Below are positions 17,086 through 28,008 of a stretch of 64,000 nt of DNA, piece after piece. Source of the stretch: Rhizobium sp. FKY42 (GTDB lineage: Bacteria > Pseudomonadota > Alphaproteobacteria > Rhizobiales > Rhizobiaceae); contig NZ_STGA01000008.1 in NCBI RefSeq assembly GCF_005222835.1, positions 62,001 through 126,000 on the forward strand, read 5' to 3'. The position numbers and the translations under genes are program-made. The notes under the pieces were generated by a model. That model saw only the letters and a list, made by a program, of their open reading frames with translations, was not told where the DNA came from and did no database searches. How positions within the stretch are numbered: the stretch's first letter is position 1; every line of letters begins with the position of its first letter.

Positions 17086-18012
17086 ATGAGCGAAATCACA
17101 GCCGCAATGGTCAAGGAACTGCGCGAGAAGAGCGGCGCAGGCATGATGGACTGCAAGAAGGCGCTCGCCGAAACCAATGGCGACATGGAAGCCGCGATCG
17201 ACTGGCTGCGTGCCAAGGGTATCGCCAAGGCTGACAAGAAGTCTGGCCGTACTGCTGCAGAAGGTCTCGTCGGCATTGCCAGCGCTGGTACCAGCGCCGT
17301 TGTTGTCGAACTCAACTCCGAAACCGACTTCGTTGCTCGTAACGATGCGTTCCAGGATCTCGTTCGTGGCGTTGCGGCGGTTGCGCTGACGACGGATGGT
17401 TCCGTTGAGGCTGTTTCGGCTGCGACCTACCCGGCGACTGGCAAGTCCGTCACTGATACGATCAAGGACGCAATCGCCACCATCGGCGAAAATATGACGC
17501 TTCGTCGTTCTGCAAAGCTTTCGGTCGAAGACGGTGTGGTTGCGACCTACATCCACAACGCAGCTGCTGATTCGCTTGGCAAGCTGGGCGTGCTGGTTGC
17601 TCTCAAGTCGACCGGTAACAAGGACGTTCTGACAGCTATCGGCCGTCAGGTTGCCATGCACGTTGCCGCCACCAACCCGCTGGCGGTTCGCGCCGAGGAA
17701 GTCGACGCTGCTGTTGCCGAGCGCGAGCGCAACGTCTTCATCGAGCAGTCCCGCGCCTCCGGCAAGCCAGACGCGATCATCGAAAAGATGGTTGAAGGCC
17801 GCATGCGCAAGTTCTTTGAAGAAGTCGCGCTTCTCTCGCAGGCATTCGTGATCAATCCCGACCTGACTGTTGCCGCTGCTCTTAAGGAAGCGGAAAAGGA
17901 TGCTGGCGCTCCGATCGAAGTCACGGGCATTGTTCGTCTGCTGCTCGGCGAAGGCGTCGAGAAGGAAGAGACCGATTTCGCTGCAGAAGTTGCAGCGGCC
18001 GTTAAGCACTAA
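17086..18012 (+). CDS. tsf: Elongation factor Ts
   Basis: Guanine nucleotide exchange factor for EF-Tu, 308 residues. The UBA-like N-terminal domain carries the family signature [16 protein letters not shown] (from residue 9), and the contact segment [13 protein letters not shown] lies near residue 75. The ATG at 17086 follows GAGGCGAAA. Standard neighbour of rpsB and pyrH. Confidence 0.99.
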   Translation: MSEITAAMVKELREKSGAGMMDCKKALAETNGDMEAAIDWLRAKGIAKADKKSGRTAAEGLVGIASAGTSAVVVELNSETDFVARNDAFQDLVRGVAAVALTTDGSVEAVSAATYPATGKSVTDTIKDAIATIGENMTLRRSAKLSVEDGVVATYIHNAAADSLGKLGVLVALKSTGNKDVLTAIGRQVAMHVAATNPLAVRAEEVDAAVAERERNVFIEQSRASGKPDAIIEKMVEGRMRKFFEEVALLSQAFVINPDLTVAAALKEAEKDAGAPIEVTGIVRLLLGEGVEKEETDFAAEVAAAVKH

Positions 18013-18041
18013 GCTTTCGTTCTAAAACCTGTAAAAGCCTG

Positions 18042-18067
18042 GGGCATCGCGTGACAATGCGATGCCC
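18042..18067 (+). terminator. Hairpin between tsf and pyrH
   Basis: A 9-bp perfect stem (arms 18042-18050 and 18059-18067, 8-nt loop) lies 30 bp after tsf, with only TTC following. Likely partial termination between tsf and pyrH. Confidence 0.55.
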
Positions 18068-18109
18068 TTCGTGTATCCGGCTTTCGGTGCGATCCTCGAA
18101 GGAGTTTCC

Positions 18110-18835
18110 ATGTCTTCCACCCAACCCGTCTATAAACGTGTACTGCTGAAGGTCTCTGGTGAGGCGCTGATGGGCAGTCAGGGCTTTGGCATCGATGTCA
18201 CTGTCGCCGATCGTATTGCCGCCGACATTGCCGAGGCCGTTTCCATGGGTGTGGAAGTCGGCGTGGTCGTTGGCGGAGGAAACATTTTCCGCGGCGTGGC
18301 TGTTGCGTCCAAGGGTGGAGATCGCGTCACTGGCGACCACATGGGCATGTTGGCAACAGTGATCAATGCACTGGCGCTGGCGACGTCGCTGCGCAAACTC
18401 AACATCGAGACGGTCGTTCTCTCTGCGATTGCGATGCCGGAAATCTGTGAAAGTTTCTCACAGCGGCGCACGCTTCATCATCTGGAACAGGGCCGTGTGG
18501 TGATCTTTGCCGGCGGAACGGGCAACCCCTTCTTTACGACCGATTCGGCTGGCGCGCTCAGAGCCGCCGAAATCGGTGCACAGGCCATTTTCAAGGGAAC
18601 GCAGGTGGATGGTATCTATTCTGCCGATCCGAAAAAGGACCCGAATGCTTCCCGTTTCGACAGCCTTACGCATAGCGAAGTGCTGGAGAAGGGGCTGGCC
18701 GTCATGGACGTTGCTGCCGTGGCGCTAGCGCGTGAGAACAGTATTCCAATCATCGTGTTCTCGATACACGAGAAGGGTGGTTTCGGCCAAATCTTGACGG
18801 GTGGTGGCCTGAAGACCATCGTAACCGATAACTGA
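18110..18835 (+). CDS. pyrH: UMP kinase
   Basis: Phosphorylates UMP to UDP in pyrimidine nucleotide synthesis, acting as a hexamer of the amino acid kinase fold. 241 residues, the usual size. It contains the N-terminal [11 protein letters not shown], the glycine-rich [10 protein letters not shown] and the [14 protein letters not shown] segment. Start ATG 18110 is preceded by GGAG at seven bases; upstream in-frame codons lack such support. Between tsf and frr as in most proteobacteria. Confidence 0.98.
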   Translation: MSSTQPVYKRVLLKVSGEALMGSQGFGIDVTVADRIAADIAEAVSMGVEVGVVVGGGNIFRGVAVASKGGDRVTGDHMGMLATVINALALATSLRKLNIETVVLSAIAMPEICESFSQRRTLHHLEQGRVVIFAGGTGNPFFTTDSAGALRAAEIGAQAIFKGTQVDGIYSADPKKDPNASRFDSLTHSEVLEKGLAVMDVAAVALARENSIPIIVFSIHEKGGFGQILTGGGLKTIVTDN

Positions 18836-18884
18836 CATCAGGCGCGGTCAGGATGCCGCGACAGCAAGAAAAATGGAGTGTATG

Positions 18885-19442
18885 ATGAGCGGAACGGATC
18901 TCAACGATCTCAAGCGTCGTATGGACGGCGCCATTGCAGCATTCAAGAGCGATATTGCTTCCTTGAGAACAGGCCGTGCTTCGGCAAACATCCTGGATCC
19001 GGTCACGGTGGAGGCCTATGGTTCGCGCGTTCCGTTGAATCAGGTCGCCAACATCAGCGTTCCAGAGCCGCGTATGCTTTCGGTTTCCATCTGGGACAAG
19101 ACGATGGTCGGGGCTGTCGACCGTGCGATCCGCGAATCCCACCTTGGTCTTAACCCGATCGTCGACGGCCAGACACTGCGCATTCCGCTGCCGGAACTCA
19201 ATGAAGAGCGGCGCAAGTCACTCGTGAAGGTGGCGCATGACTACGCCGAAAAGGCAAAAGTTGCCGCTCGCCACGTACGCCGCGATGGGATGGAAGCCCT
19301 GAAGAAGGCCGAGAAGGACGGAGTCATCGGCCAGGACGACAGCCGTGCACAGTCTGAAAAAGTACAGAAGATGACGGATGATACGATTTCCGAAGTCGAT
19401 CGCTTGCTTGCTGACAAGGAAAAGGAAATCATGCAGGTTTAA
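18885..19442 (+). CDS. frr: Ribosome recycling factor
   Basis: Splits post-termination ribosomes together with EF-G. 185 residues when started at ATG 18885, exactly the family length. GGAG sits five bases upstream; earlier ATGs at 18873 and 18882 are less well placed. The [13 protein letters not shown] and [13 protein letters not shown] segments are characteristic. Lies between pyrH and uppS. Confidence 0.98.
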   Translation: MSGTDLNDLKRRMDGAIAAFKSDIASLRTGRASANILDPVTVEAYGSRVPLNQVANISVPEPRMLSVSIWDKTMVGAVDRAIRESHLGLNPIVDGQTLRIPLPELNEERRKSLVKVAHDYAEKAKVAARHVRRDGMEALKKAEKDGVIGQDDSRAQSEKVQKMTDDTISEVDRLLADKEKEIMQV

Positions 19443-19478
19443 ATCCCCTGCTGCGCTCACCGGTTGAATCGGCACGAA

Positions 19479-20237
19479 ATGAACGGATATTCCATGATTA
19501 GTGGTTCGACGCCGAATGTGCCGAAGCATGTTGCCATCATTATGGATGGCAACGGGCGCTGGGCCAAGGAGAGGGGCTTGCCACGGACCGTGGGACATAC
19601 CAAAGGCGTGGAAGCCGTTCGTCGTGCAGTCGAAGTGGCCGGTGGATATGGCATACGCTATTTGACCTTGTTCGCATTTTCGTCAGAAAACTGGAGTCGT
19701 CCGGAAGCAGAGGTTTCTGACCTTCTCGGGCTTCTGAGACGGTTCATCCGACGCGATCTCGCCGAGCTGCATAAATCCAATGTTCGGATCAAGGTCATCG
19801 GCGATCGCGAGAACCTGAAGGGCGATATTCTGCCGCTTTTGCTCGAGGCCGAGGATACCACTCGTGGCAATTCCGGCCTCACGTTGATCATTGCATTCAA
19901 TTATGGTGCGCGCGACGAACTCATGCGTGCAGCGCGCCGTCTGGCGTCTATGGTTGAAGCGGGAGAACTGGCATCACAGGATATCACTGAAAACCACCTT
20001 GCATCGCAGTTGGATACGGTGGGAATTCCGGACCCTGACCTTATCATTCGAACCAGCGGCGAGGAGCGTCTCTCAAACTTTTTGCTCTGGCAGGCTGCAT
20101 ATGCCGAATTGGTTTTCCTGCCAGGCTATTGGCCTGATTTCGGGCGCGAGATGTTCGATGAGGCCCTGCGAATCTTCGCTACGCGCGATCGTCGCTTTGG
20201 CGGCCTTTCCGAAAGCACAACGGCGGTGGTAGGGTGA
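19479..20237 (+). CDS. uppS: Isoprenyl (undecaprenyl) diphosphate synthase
   Basis: cis-Prenyltransferase making the C55 lipid carrier for peptidoglycan and polysaccharide synthesis. Family motifs are clear: [14 protein letters not shown] near residue 20, [11 protein letters not shown], and the C-terminal [15 protein letters not shown]. About 252 residues. The start is uncertain: ATG 19479 is used, ATG 19494 is equally possible and neither has a strong ribosome binding site. The stop overlaps the cdsA start (TGATG). Confidence 0.95.
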   Translation: MNGYSMISGSTPNVPKHVAIIMDGNGRWAKERGLPRTVGHTKGVEAVRRAVEVAGGYGIRYLTLFAFSSENWSRPEAEVSDLLGLLRRFIRRDLAELHKSNVRIKVIGDRENLKGDILPLLLEAEDTTRGNSGLTLIIAFNYGARDELMRAARRLASMVEAGELASQDITENHLASQLDTVGIPDPDLIIRTSGEERLSNFLLWQAAYAELVFLPGYWPDFGREMFDEALRIFATRDRRFGGLSESTTAVVG

Positions 20238-21070
20238 TGTCGTCTGAGTTGAAGAAGCGAATCGTTTCGGCCATCGTTTTGGCGGTCGGTTCGTTGTGGG
20301 CGACATGGATGGGCGGCTTGGCCTTCGATATCCTGTCGGCTGCGATCATGGTTTCGATCTATTATGAATGGTCGACGATGACCGGGCTGTCGGCGCGGCA
20401 TTATCCTTCATACGCCTTCGGTTGGTTTGCGATTGCTCTCCTCTCGTTGAATTTGATCGCTGGCGATCCGGCTCTCGGCGTTCCTCTGCTGGCCGGTCTC
20501 ACCGTAACCGGATTGATATTGCTCTATCTGAGAGATTGCAGCGGTTGGTTTCCGGGGGGTATCTTCTACGCAGGCCTCAGTGGCATTTCCCTGGCGGCAA
20601 TTCGTGGGAATGATGCCTCAGGTTTAGTTGCCATGATCTATGTCTTCGCGATTGTTTGGGCGACCGACATTCTTGCGTTCTTTGTGGGACGCGCCATTGG
20701 CGGGAAGAAACTGGCACCGCGCATTTCGCCGGGGAAAACCTGGTCCGGTGCCATTGGTGGGACGATATCCGGGGTGATTGCCGGAGGCGCTGTATCGTTC
20801 TCCTTCTTTCCGCAGTTGAGCTTCCGGACGCTGGGCCTCGCGCTCCTGTTGTCCATCGCGAGTCAAATCGGTGACCTTTTCGAATCGTTCATCAAGCGTC
20901 GTTTCGGCGTAAAGGATTCCAGTCATCTCATTCCTGGTCACGGTGGGGTGATGGACCGGGTTGACGGCCTCGTTTTCGCCGGTTTCACAGCTTTTCTTCT
21001 TGCGGTGATCCATGCGGCGTGGTCTGACGCAGGTGGTACATCAGTTGCAGCTTTCGTATTTGGCTTGTAA
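20237..21070 (+). CDS. cdsA: Phosphatidate cytidylyltransferase
   Basis: Inner-membrane enzyme forming CDP-diacylglycerol from phosphatidate and CTP, the branch point of phospholipid synthesis. 277 residues, about eight hydrophobic helices, and the C-terminal CDP-DAG synthase signature KRRFGVKDSSHLIPGHGG followed by DRVDG. ATG 20237 overlaps the uppS stop by one base. In many bacteria dxr sits between cdsA and rseP; it is absent here. Confidence 0.97.
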   Translation: MSSELKKRIVSAIVLAVGSLWATWMGGLAFDILSAAIMVSIYYEWSTMTGLSARHYPSYAFGWFAIALLSLNLIAGDPALGVPLLAGLTVTGLILLYLRDCSGWFPGGIFYAGLSGISLAAIRGNDASGLVAMIYVFAIVWATDILAFFVGRAIGGKKLAPRISPGKTWSGAIGGTISGVIAGGAVSFSFFPQLSFRTLGLALLLSIASQIGDLFESFIKRRFGVKDSSHLIPGHGGVMDRVDGLVFAGFTAFLLAVIHAAWSDAGGTSVAAFVFGL

Positions 21071-21099
21071 ATAAAGCCGGATCGCGCGCGGAGGAAGAA

Positions 21100-22221
21100 A
21101 TGGCCATCTTTGGCTTCATTACAGGCTATTTGATTCCGTTCATTCTTGTGCTGTCGTTGCTCGTCTTCGTCCATGAGATGGGGCACTATCTTGTCGGTCG
21201 CTGGAGCGGTATCCGAGTCACTGCGTTTTCCATCGGCTTTGGCCCGGAGCTTATCGGCTTCAACGACAAGCACGGCACCCGATGGAAAATTTCCGCGATC
21301 CCACTGGGCGGCTATGTCAAGTTCTGGGGCGATGAGGATGCATCGAGCCGACCCGATTTCGACGGTCTTGGTCATCTGACAGAGGCGGAGCGCGCCCAGA
21401 CACTTGGCGGCGCGAAGCTCTGGAAGCGTGCTGCCACCGTTGCTGCCGGTCCGATTGCGAATTTTCTCTTGGCAATCGTCATTTTTGCAGTCCTTTTCGG
21501 CGTGTATGGACGATCTGTCTCTGATCCCGTTGTTTCGGAAGTGCGCGCGGACAGTGCTGCCGCGGCCGCAGGCATCTTGCCGGGAGATCGTCTGGTCGCG
21601 CTGGATGGATCTGCAATCAAGACATTCGATGATGTTCGCCGCTACGTCAGTATCCGCCCGGAAACGCTCGTTACTGTGACCATTGAGCGAAACGGCCAGC
21701 GCCAAGACATTCCTCTGGTGCCGAAGCGGACCGAACTTACCGATCAGTTCGGCAACAAGGTCGAAATGGGTTTGATTGGCGTCGTTACAAACGAGCAGAG
21801 CGGTAACTTCCGTCGCGTACAGTACACGCCGATCGAGGCGGTGAAAGAAGGCGTGATCGAAACGGGACAGATCATTTCCGGCACGTTCCGCTATATCGGA
21901 AATCTTGTTACGGGTCGCATGAAGGCAGATCAACTGGGTGGGCCGGTGCGGGTGGCACAGGCATCCGGGCAGATGGCAACTCTCGGAATTGCCGCAGTGA
22001 TACAACTCGCAGCCGTCCTGTCCGTTTCGATCGGTTTGCTCAATCTGATGCCGGTTCCGGTACTTGATGGTGGCCATCTTGTGTTCTATGCCATTGAGGC
22101 CATTCGTGGAAAACCACTTGGGGCGGGTGCACAAGAGATTGCGTTTCGTATCGGACTGGCTATGGTTCTGAGCCTGATGGTATTTGCAACGTGGAACGAT
22201 ATCAGCAATCTAATAGGCTGA
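21100..22221 (+). CDS. rseP: RseP, site-2 intramembrane zinc metalloprotease
   Basis: Membrane protease that cuts within transmembrane helices, for instance anti-sigma factors and signal peptide remnants. 373 residues. The zinc site is HEMGH at residues 25-29 in the first membrane helix and the third ligand is in the LDGGH motif near residue 322. A single PDZ domain lies in the middle (about 130-210), compared with two in E. coli RseP. Placed upstream of bamA as usual. Confidence 0.96.
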   Translation: MAIFGFITGYLIPFILVLSLLVFVHEMGHYLVGRWSGIRVTAFSIGFGPELIGFNDKHGTRWKISAIPLGGYVKFWGDEDASSRPDFDGLGHLTEAERAQTLGGAKLWKRAATVAAGPIANFLLAIVIFAVLFGVYGRSVSDPVVSEVRADSAAAAAGILPGDRLVALDGSAIKTFDDVRRYVSIRPETLVTVTIERNGQRQDIPLVPKRTELTDQFGNKVEMGLIGVVTNEQSGNFRRVQYTPIEAVKEGVIETGQIISGTFRYIGNLVTGRMKADQLGGPVRVAQASGQMATLGIAAVIQLAAVLSVSIGLLNLMPVPVLDGGHLVFYAIEAIRGKPLGAGAQEIAFRIGLAMVLSLMVFATWNDISNLIG

Positions 22222-22243
22222 GGACGTTCGAGGAAAGGGTCTG

Positions 22244-22299
22244 TTTACCTTGTTTGCAAGTCGCCGTGTCGATTGGGACACTGCTTGCAAGGAAGTAAA
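22244..22299. repeat. Imperfect inverted repeat upstream of bamA
   Basis: Within the 189-bp rseP-bamA spacer, two arms share TTTAC, TTGCAAG and GTGTC blocks in mirrored order (22244-22270 and 22277-22299). They can form a long interrupted hairpin. It may be an mRNA structure controlling bamA or a pair of binding sites for a dimeric regulator (both inference). Confidence 0.5.
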
Positions 22300-22410
22300 T
22301 AGAAATTAACGGGAAACCTTGCTTGTAGGGTAAAAGCAGGTAAAACGACACACGTGGCCGGAGTCGGGTTACCGCCCGCCGAGGGACAACGGGAAAAGGT
22401 AAGAATTGAA

Positions 22411-24738
22411 ATGAAAGCTGGTTCAAAGTTTTTGAACGCAGTGTCGGCGTTTGCGCTGTCTGCTGGTGTTGTCGTGTCGGGCGCAAGCGTTGTTGTGCTT
22501 GCATCGCCTTTGGCGGCTGAAGCCGCTGTGATTCAGCGCATTGATGTGCGGGGCGCCCAGCGTACCGGCCAGGAGGCTGTCCGTTCAAATCTTACCATTC
22601 GCCCAGGGGTAGCGTTTTCCAATTCGGACATTGATGAGTCGGTCAAGCGCCTGTACGCAACCGGCTATTTCTCTGACGTGAAGATTTCCGTTTCGGGCGG
22701 GACCCTGGTGGTTTCCGTCAATGAGAGCCGCCTGGTCAATCAGGTTGTTTTCAACGGTAACCGCAAGATCAAGGATGACAAGCTCCAGTCTGTTGTTCAG
22801 ACGCAGCCGCTCGGACCATACTCAGATGCAATCATTCAGGCGGATATTCAGCGCCTCAAGGAAGCCTATACGTCGATCGGTCGAAGCGATGTTCAGATCA
22901 CGACCCAGACGGCTCCGGTCGGGCAGGGTCGGGTAAACCTGGCTTTCGTGATCAACGAGGGTGAGCGCACGAAGATCTCCTCGATCAACTTCGTCGGCAA
23001 TCAGGCTTACGGTGATCGTCGTCTGCACGACGTACTGGTTACCAAGGAAAGCGGTCCGCTGTCGTTCATCACGCGCAAGGATGTCTATTCCGATGATAAG
23101 CTGCGTGCTGACGAAGAGGCGCTTCGCCAGTTCTACTATAATCACGGCTACCCGGACTTTCGCGTCGTTTCCTCCAATGCGGTGCTCGACGAGTCGAAGA
23201 ACGAGTACACAATCACGTTTACGGTCGAAGAAGGCGCACGCTATAATTTCGGCAATGTGGCTGTCGAATCAACTGTCAGCGGAATTAGCGGCGAGGAGTT
23301 GCAGGGTCTGGTGCAGACCAAGAGCGGCAACACCTACAACGCCAAGGAAATCCAGAAGACAATGGAGGCGATCTCCAAAAAGGTCGCTAGCGCAGGTTAT
23401 CCGTTCGCACGTGTTACGCCGCGCGGTGATCGTAATTTCCAGACCAACACCGTTGGCGTGACCTACCTGGTGGATCAGGGGGAGCGCGCATACGTTGAGC
23501 GTATCGATATTCGCGGCAACACACGTACGCGCGACTATGTTATTCGTCGTGAATTCGACCTTAGCGAAGGTGATGCCTTCAACCAGACGATGATCACGCG
23601 TGCCAAGCGCCGCCTGGAAGCCCTTGGTTACTTCGGCAAGGTCAATATTTCTACGCAGCAGGGCTCGTCTCCTGACCGCGTCGTGATTGTGGTTGACGTT
23701 GAGGATCAGGCGACCGGTTCGTTTGGTATTGGTGCAGGTTATGCGGCCAACGACGGTGTAGTTCTGGAAGCTTCTGTCGAGGAAAAGAACTTCCTGGGTC
23801 GTGGTCAGTACATTCGTGTTGCTGCCGGTGGTGGTCAGGATAGTTCGCGCACCTACTCCTTGAATTTCACCGAGCCTTATTTCCTTGGCTATCGCCTTGC
23901 TGCTGGCTTTGACGTTTTCAAGAGCCAGACCTCTTCGAACGACTATTATACCTACGAAGAGCAGGGCTTTACGCTACGTGTGACGGCGCCGATCACGGAA
24001 GAACTGGCGACGACATTCCGGTATAACTATAAGGAAATTCAGTATAGCGGTGATGGCGACTGGAAGACGAGCCTTTCGCGTCCGTATCTGGATCTCGTGA
24101 ACGGTGGTACCTATCTACAGTCGTCCGTTTCGCAGACGTTGACCTACAATACGTTGGACAGCATGACGCTCCCGCGTCAGGGCATTTATGCAACGGTTAC
24201 GCATGAATATGCCGGTCTCGGTGGCGATTCCGAGTTCTACAAGATCTACGGGCGCGCTCGCTACTTCCACACGCTTTCGGACGAAATGGACCTCATCGGT
24301 CAGTTGTCTGTTGGTGCGGGCCACGTTGTTGCGACAGGCGACAAGCTGAATGTGTTCGATCAGTTTACGCTAGGCGGACGTCAGGTTCGTGGTTTCGAGA
24401 ACGATGGTATCGGTCCTCGCATGCGTAATGGTGACACGATCGGTGGCACGACCTACTTCACCGCTTCTGCGGAAGTAACCGCTCCGCTGCCGGTTGTTCC
24501 GGAAGACTTTGGTCTTCGCGCAGCATTTTTTGCAGATGCGGGTACGCTCTATGGCAACGAAGTGGCCAATACAGCTGGTATCCAGGGTACGAGTTCGGCA
24601 TGGCGCGCATCCGTGGGCGCAGGCATCACTTGGGCTTCTCCGTTCGGAGCTCTTCGCTTCGATTACGCGGTTCCGGTTGTGAAGGAAGACTACGATCAGG
24701 AACAGCGCTTCCGCTTCAGCATGGCGAACCAGTTCTGA
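22411..24738 (+). CDS. bamA: BamA, outer membrane protein assembly factor
   Basis: Core of the BAM complex, inserting beta-barrel proteins into the outer membrane. 775 residues: signal peptide (cleavage near AEAA, about residue 37), five POTRA repeats (about 40-425) and a 16-strand Omp85 barrel ending in a terminal phenylalanine (MANQF). Barrel motifs include [19 protein letters not shown], carrying the conserved RGF tip of the lid loop. Start ATG 22411, with an AAGG-containing stretch upstream. An extended upstream reading frame would put 19 residues before the signal peptide and is rejected. Confidence 0.97.
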   Translation: MKAGSKFLNAVSAFALSAGVVVSGASVVVLASPLAAEAAVIQRIDVRGAQRTGQEAVRSNLTIRPGVAFSNSDIDESVKRLYATGYFSDVKISVSGGTLVVSVNESRLVNQVVFNGNRKIKDDKLQSVVQTQPLGPYSDAIIQADIQRLKEAYTSIGRSDVQITTQTAPVGQGRVNLAFVINEGERTKISSINFVGNQAYGDRRLHDVLVTKESGPLSFITRKDVYSDDKLRADEEALRQFYYNHGYPDFRVVSSNAVLDESKNEYTITFTVEEGARYNFGNVAVESTVSGISGEELQGLVQTKSGNTYNAKEIQKTMEAISKKVASAGYPFARVTPRGDRNFQTNTVGVTYLVDQGERAYVERIDIRGNTRTRDYVIRREFDLSEGDAFNQTMITRAKRRLEALGYFGKVNISTQQGSSPDRVVIVVDVEDQATGSFGIGAGYAANDGVVLEASVEEKNFLGRGQYIRVAAGGGQDSSRTYSLNFTEPYFLGYRLAAGFDVFKSQTSSNDYYTYEEQGFTLRVTAPITEELATTFRYNYKEIQYSGDGDWKTSLSRPYLDLVNGGTYLQSSVSQTLTYNTLDSMTLPRQGIYATVTHEYAGLGGDSEFYKIYGRARYFHTLSDEMDLIGQLSVGAGHVVATGDKLNVFDQFTLGGRQVRGFENDGIGPRMRNGDTIGGTTYFTASAEVTAPLPVVPEDFGLRAAFFADAGTLYGNEVANTAGIQGTSSAWRASVGAGITWASPFGALRFDYAVPVVKEDYDQEQRFRFSMANQF

Positions 24739-24744
24739 TCTTCT

Positions 24745-24764
24745 CGGCCCTCGAAAGAGGGCCG
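24745..24764 (+). terminator. Stem-loop between bamA and lpxD
   Basis: Perfect 8-bp stem with a GAAA tetraloop (arms 24745-24752 and 24757-24764) six bases after the bamA stop. There is no T run, so it probably protects the bamA mRNA end while some transcription continues into lpxD. Confidence 0.5.
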
Positions 24765-24788
24765 ATTGCTCTTCAGGAGCTTGACTTC

Positions 24789-25847
24789 ATGGACAGAAAT
24801 TCTTTCTTTCCGCCTTCCCAGGCGATCAGTTTGCGCGAACTCGCGAACCGATGCCAGGCTGAACTCGTGGATGAAGGTACCGGTAGTTCGATGATCAGGG
24901 GGGTCTCACCTGTTTATCGTGCCAAGGAAGGCGATGTTTGCTACATTGCATCCAGGAAGTACCGAGTCGAACTAGAAACCTGTGCTGCCACCGCTATCAT
25001 CTGCGGGTCCGGACTCGAAGGTTATGTGCCAGCTGGAATCTCTATTCTGCGTGCCGCATCGCCCCAAACCTCATTCGCGTTGATGGCCTCTCTTTTGTAT
25101 CCGGCTGCATTGCGGCCGATGCAGGTTCAAGCATCCGGCATTTCGCCATCTGCCCATGTCGATCCGACCGCGCGCCTTGAGGCGGATGTTACCATTGAGC
25201 CGTTTGCCGTCATTGGTGCTGGCGTCGAGATCGGAGCTGGCACTCATATTGGTTCTAGCGTGACCATTGGGCCTGGCGTCAAGATTGGCCGGGGCTGTTC
25301 TGTTGCGTCGAATGTCACGCTTGCCTGCACTTTTATTGGCAATAACGTGATCATTCACTCCGGTGCTCGCATTGGACAGGACGGATTCGGCTTTGCGCCC
25401 AGTGCGACCGGCATGGTGAAGATCGTTCAGATTGGGCGTGTGATCATTCAGGACAATGTCGAAATCGGCGCTAACACAACGATCGATCGTGGCGCCATGG
25501 ATGATACCGTCATTGGCGAGGGTACCAAGATCGATAATCTCGTTCAGATCGGTCATAATGTGCGGGTCGGCCGGCATACAGCCATGGCGAGCGGTGTCGG
25601 CGTAGCGGGATCAACGGTAATCGGCAGTGGAGTACAAATAGGCGGCGCTGCCGGGGTCAACGGACATATTTCCATTGGTGATGGTGCCCAGATCGCGGGA
25701 ATGAGCGGCGTGATTACACCAGTTCCTGCCGGAGCGAAATATGGTGGAATGCCTGCGCGCCCCTTGGGCGATTTTTTGCGAGAATCGGCTGAAATCATGG
25801 TGCGTGCCGAAGGTCGCTTGAAGAAGAAGGGTGAAAATAATGGCTGA
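24789..25847 (+). CDS. lpxD: LpxD, UDP-3-O-acylglucosamine N-acyltransferase
   Basis: Third step of lipid A synthesis: adds the second 3-hydroxyacyl chain (N-linked) to UDP-3-O-acylglucosamine. 352 residues with an N-terminal UDP-binding domain (about 1-110) and a left-handed beta helix of hexapeptide repeats ([18 protein letters not shown] and similar). The [11 protein letters not shown] segment is a family hallmark. Start ATG 24789 with AGGAG upstream. Overlaps fabZ by eight bases. Confidence 0.97.
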   Translation: MDRNSFFPPSQAISLRELANRCQAELVDEGTGSSMIRGVSPVYRAKEGDVCYIASRKYRVELETCAATAIICGSGLEGYVPAGISILRAASPQTSFALMASLLYPAALRPMQVQASGISPSAHVDPTARLEADVTIEPFAVIGAGVEIGAGTHIGSSVTIGPGVKIGRGCSVASNVTLACTFIGNNVIIHSGARIGQDGFGFAPSATGMVKIVQIGRVIIQDNVEIGANTTIDRGAMDDTVIGEGTKIDNLVQIGHNVRVGRHTAMASGVGVAGSTVIGSGVQIGGAAGVNGHISIGDGAQIAGMSGVITPVPAGAKYGGMPARPLGDFLRESAEIMVRAEGRLKKKGENNG

Positions 25848-26307
25848 TGAGTCGCAGCAAGTGCTGGATTCAGTCGACATCATGGAGCTGATGGAGCTGT
25901 TGCCTCATCGCTATCCGTTTCTCCTCGTTGACAAGATCGTTGATATCAATGGCGACGAGAGCGCAGTTGGTATCAAGAATGTAACGGTCAACGAGCCACA
26001 TTTTCAGGGCCATTTTCCGACTCAACCCATAATGCCCGGCGTTTTGATTGTGGAAGCGATGGCCCAAACGGCTGGCGCCATCTGTGCGCGGAAGCAGGGT
26101 GCTGGTGGCAACCTTGTGTACTTCATGACAATTGACAATGCTCGCTTCCGTAAGCCGGTTGTTCCTGGCGACCGCGTTGAAATTCGGGTTCGGAAGCAGA
26201 AACAGCGTGGTAACATCTGGAAGTTCCACTGCGATGCTCTGGTTGACGATGTGCTGGTCGCCGAAGCAGATATCGGCGCCATGATGCGCCCGAAGGAAGC
26301 TGAATGA
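25840..26307 (+). CDS. fabZ: FabZ, 3-hydroxyacyl-ACP dehydratase
   Basis: Dehydrates 3-hydroxyacyl-ACP in fatty acid synthesis and competes with LpxA/LpxD for that substrate. 155 residues. The hot-dog fold catalytic segment is [16 protein letters not shown] with the active histidine, and the glutamate is in [21 protein letters not shown] is near residue 25. ATG 25840 lies inside the end of lpxD; its own stop overlaps lpxA by four bases. Confidence 0.98.
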   Translation: MADESQQVLDSVDIMELMELLPHRYPFLLVDKIVDINGDESAVGIKNVTVNEPHFQGHFPTQPIMPGVLIVEAMAQTAGAICARKQGAGGNLVYFMTIDNARFRKPVVPGDRVEIRVRKQKQRGNIWKFHCDALVDDVLVAEADIGAMMRPKEAE

Positions 26308-27119
26308 GTTCGATAGCTGCAAGTGCACGTATTCACCCGCTCGCCATCGTCGAAGATGGCGCTGTCATTGGTGAAAACGTTGTTGTCGGTCCTTTTTCAA
26401 GGGTGGGCTCCCGCGTTGTCCTAAAAGATGGCGTTCATATCATTTCGAATGCTGTGGTCGACGGATTTACGGAAGTCGGCGCGCAGTGCCAGATTCATCC
26501 GATGGCCGTCATCGGTGGTGTTTCGCAGAGCCTGCATGAGGCAGGTGATGATTCGAAGCTTATCATCGGCGCGCGTTGCACAATTCGTGAAGGCGTGACG
26601 ATGAATTCTGGTACTGTGGGGGGTGGGGGAGTAACTAGCGTCGGAGATGATTGCCTGTTTCTCGCCAATTCACATGTCGCCCACGATTGCCGTCTGGGCA
26701 ACAATATCATCCTGTCCAACAATGTCATGCTTGCTGGGCACGTCATTGTGGGGGATCGTGCTATCCTGAGTGGTGGATGTGCTGTGCATCAATTCACGAG
26801 AATAGGTCGACAGGCATTCATTGGTGGCCTCTCGGCAGTCAATTACGACGTGATTCCATATGGCATGCTGAACGGCAATCCCGGCATTCTTGGTGGCCTT
26901 AACGTTGTTGGGATGACACGCGCCGGCATAGAGCGGGCTATCATTCACAAGGTCCGGCGAGCTTACAAGGATATCTTCGAGGCCGAGGGCTCCGTTCGCA
27001 GCAATGCCGCCGCGTTGCGGAACGATTACCTGGACTGCCCTGAGGCGCTCGAGGTGATCGACTTCATTTGTGCCGAGAGTGATCGAGCCATATCTTCCCC
27101 GTATCGCGGGAAGGCTTGA
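26304..27119 (+). CDS. lpxA: LpxA, UDP-N-acetylglucosamine O-acyltransferase
   Basis: First step of lipid A synthesis: transfers 3-hydroxyacyl from ACP to UDP-GlcNAc. 271 residues, N-terminal left-handed beta helix and a C-terminal helical domain ([11 protein letters not shown]). The catalytic histidine lies in [11 protein letters not shown] near residue 127, and the NVVGMTRAG segment is typical. ATGA overlap with fabZ. The glycine-rich [11 protein letters not shown] loop follows the usual position. Confidence 0.98.
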   Translation: MSSIAASARIHPLAIVEDGAVIGENVVVGPFSRVGSRVVLKDGVHIISNAVVDGFTEVGAQCQIHPMAVIGGVSQSLHEAGDDSKLIIGARCTIREGVTMNSGTVGGGGVTSVGDDCLFLANSHVAHDCRLGNNIILSNNVMLAGHVIVGDRAILSGGCAVHQFTRIGRQAFIGGLSAVNYDVIPYGMLNGNPGILGGLNVVGMTRAGIERAIIHKVRRAYKDIFEAEGSVRSNAAALRNDYLDCPEALEVIDFICAESDRAISSPYRGKA

Positions 27120-27123
27120 GCCG

Positions 27124-28008
27124 GTGTCTCTGGTAGGTGGTGGAGGCCAAACTGGTAGGCTCGCCATCATAGCAGGGCGTGGTTTCCTCCCTCTGTATGT
27201 GGCCCAGGCAGCGCGGCGAGCTCAGGATGAGCCCTATATCATCGCGCTTAGCAACGAAGCGGATGCTGACTTTTCCGGCTTTTCCGCTCAAGTTGCGGGC
27301 ATCGGCGATGCGCGTTTGATTGAGCAGATCGTCCGGCGTGAAGGGATCAGCCGCGTTGTCATGTCTGGCGGTGTTCACAAGAGGCCAGATTGGGGCAGTA
27401 TTCATCCGACATTACGCGTGGTTTTTCGATTGCCTTCTATTGTGAAGACGCTGATCAACGGTGGAGATGACGCTGTCCTGCGAATGGTTATCGGCATTTT
27501 TGAGGGTATGGGTTGCCGTGTTTGCGGCGTCCATGAAATTGCCCCGGACCTTCTCGCGCAAACCGGACTGTTATACGGTCCAGCTTTGACGGATCAGGAT
27601 CGGATAGACATCAAGGCTGGAGTGGAAGCCGCAAGGGTTCTTGGTCGCCTAGATATTGGGCAGGGAGCTGTTTGCGTCGGTGGCCGCATCATCGCCTTGG
27701 AGGGCCCCGAAGGCACGGATTCCATGCTTGCCCGTGTCGCTGACCTGCGTCGATCAGGACGGATATCCCAACGGAAAAAGGGTGTGCTTGTCAAACTCTG
27801 TAAGCCTCAGCAGGATCTGCGCGCGGATCTCCCGACGATCGGTCCGTCGACAATTGTAGCTCTCTCTGCCGCGGGTCTGGCAGGTGTGGCCGTTGAGGCC
27901 GGCCGCTCATTGATTGTCGAACAAAAAGCGGCTGGAGAGTTTGCTGAGCAACATGGTCTTTTCATCGCTGGCGTTGATCTGGGACTGGATGGGTTGGGGT
28001 TGCCGTGA
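27124..28008 (+). CDS. lpxI: LpxI, UDP-2,3-diacylglucosamine pyrophosphatase
   Basis: Hydrolyses UDP-2,3-diacylglucosamine to lipid X, replacing LpxH in alphaproteobacteria by a different fold (DUF1009). 294 residues when begun at GTG 27124, four bases after the lpxA stop, giving the usual start before RLAIIAGRGFLP. An earlier GTG at 27070 inside lpxA is less likely. Conserved segments include ISRVVMSGGVHKRPDW and GGDDAVLRMVIGIFE. It overlaps lpxB by four bases (GTGA). Confidence 0.95.
   Translation: MSLVGGGGQTGRLAIIAGRGFLPLYVAQAARRAQDEPYIIALSNEADADFSGFSAQVAGIGDARLIEQIVRREGISRVVMSGGVHKRPDWGSIHPTLRVVFRLPSIVKTLINGGDDAVLRMVIGIFEGMGCRVCGVHEIAPDLLAQTGLLYGPALTDQDRIDIKAGVEAARVLGRLDIGQGAVCVGGRIIALEGPEGTDSMLARVADLRRSGRISQRKKGVLVKLCKPQQDLRADLPTIGPSTIVALSAAGLAGVAVEAGRSLIVEQKAAGEFAEQHGLFIAGVDLGLDGLGLP

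Noticed and set aside
27070-27123. Earlier GTG start for lpxI inside lpxA
   Set aside because: It would overlap lpxA by 50 bp and add residues not typical of LpxI. The GTG at 27124, just after the lpxA stop, fits better.
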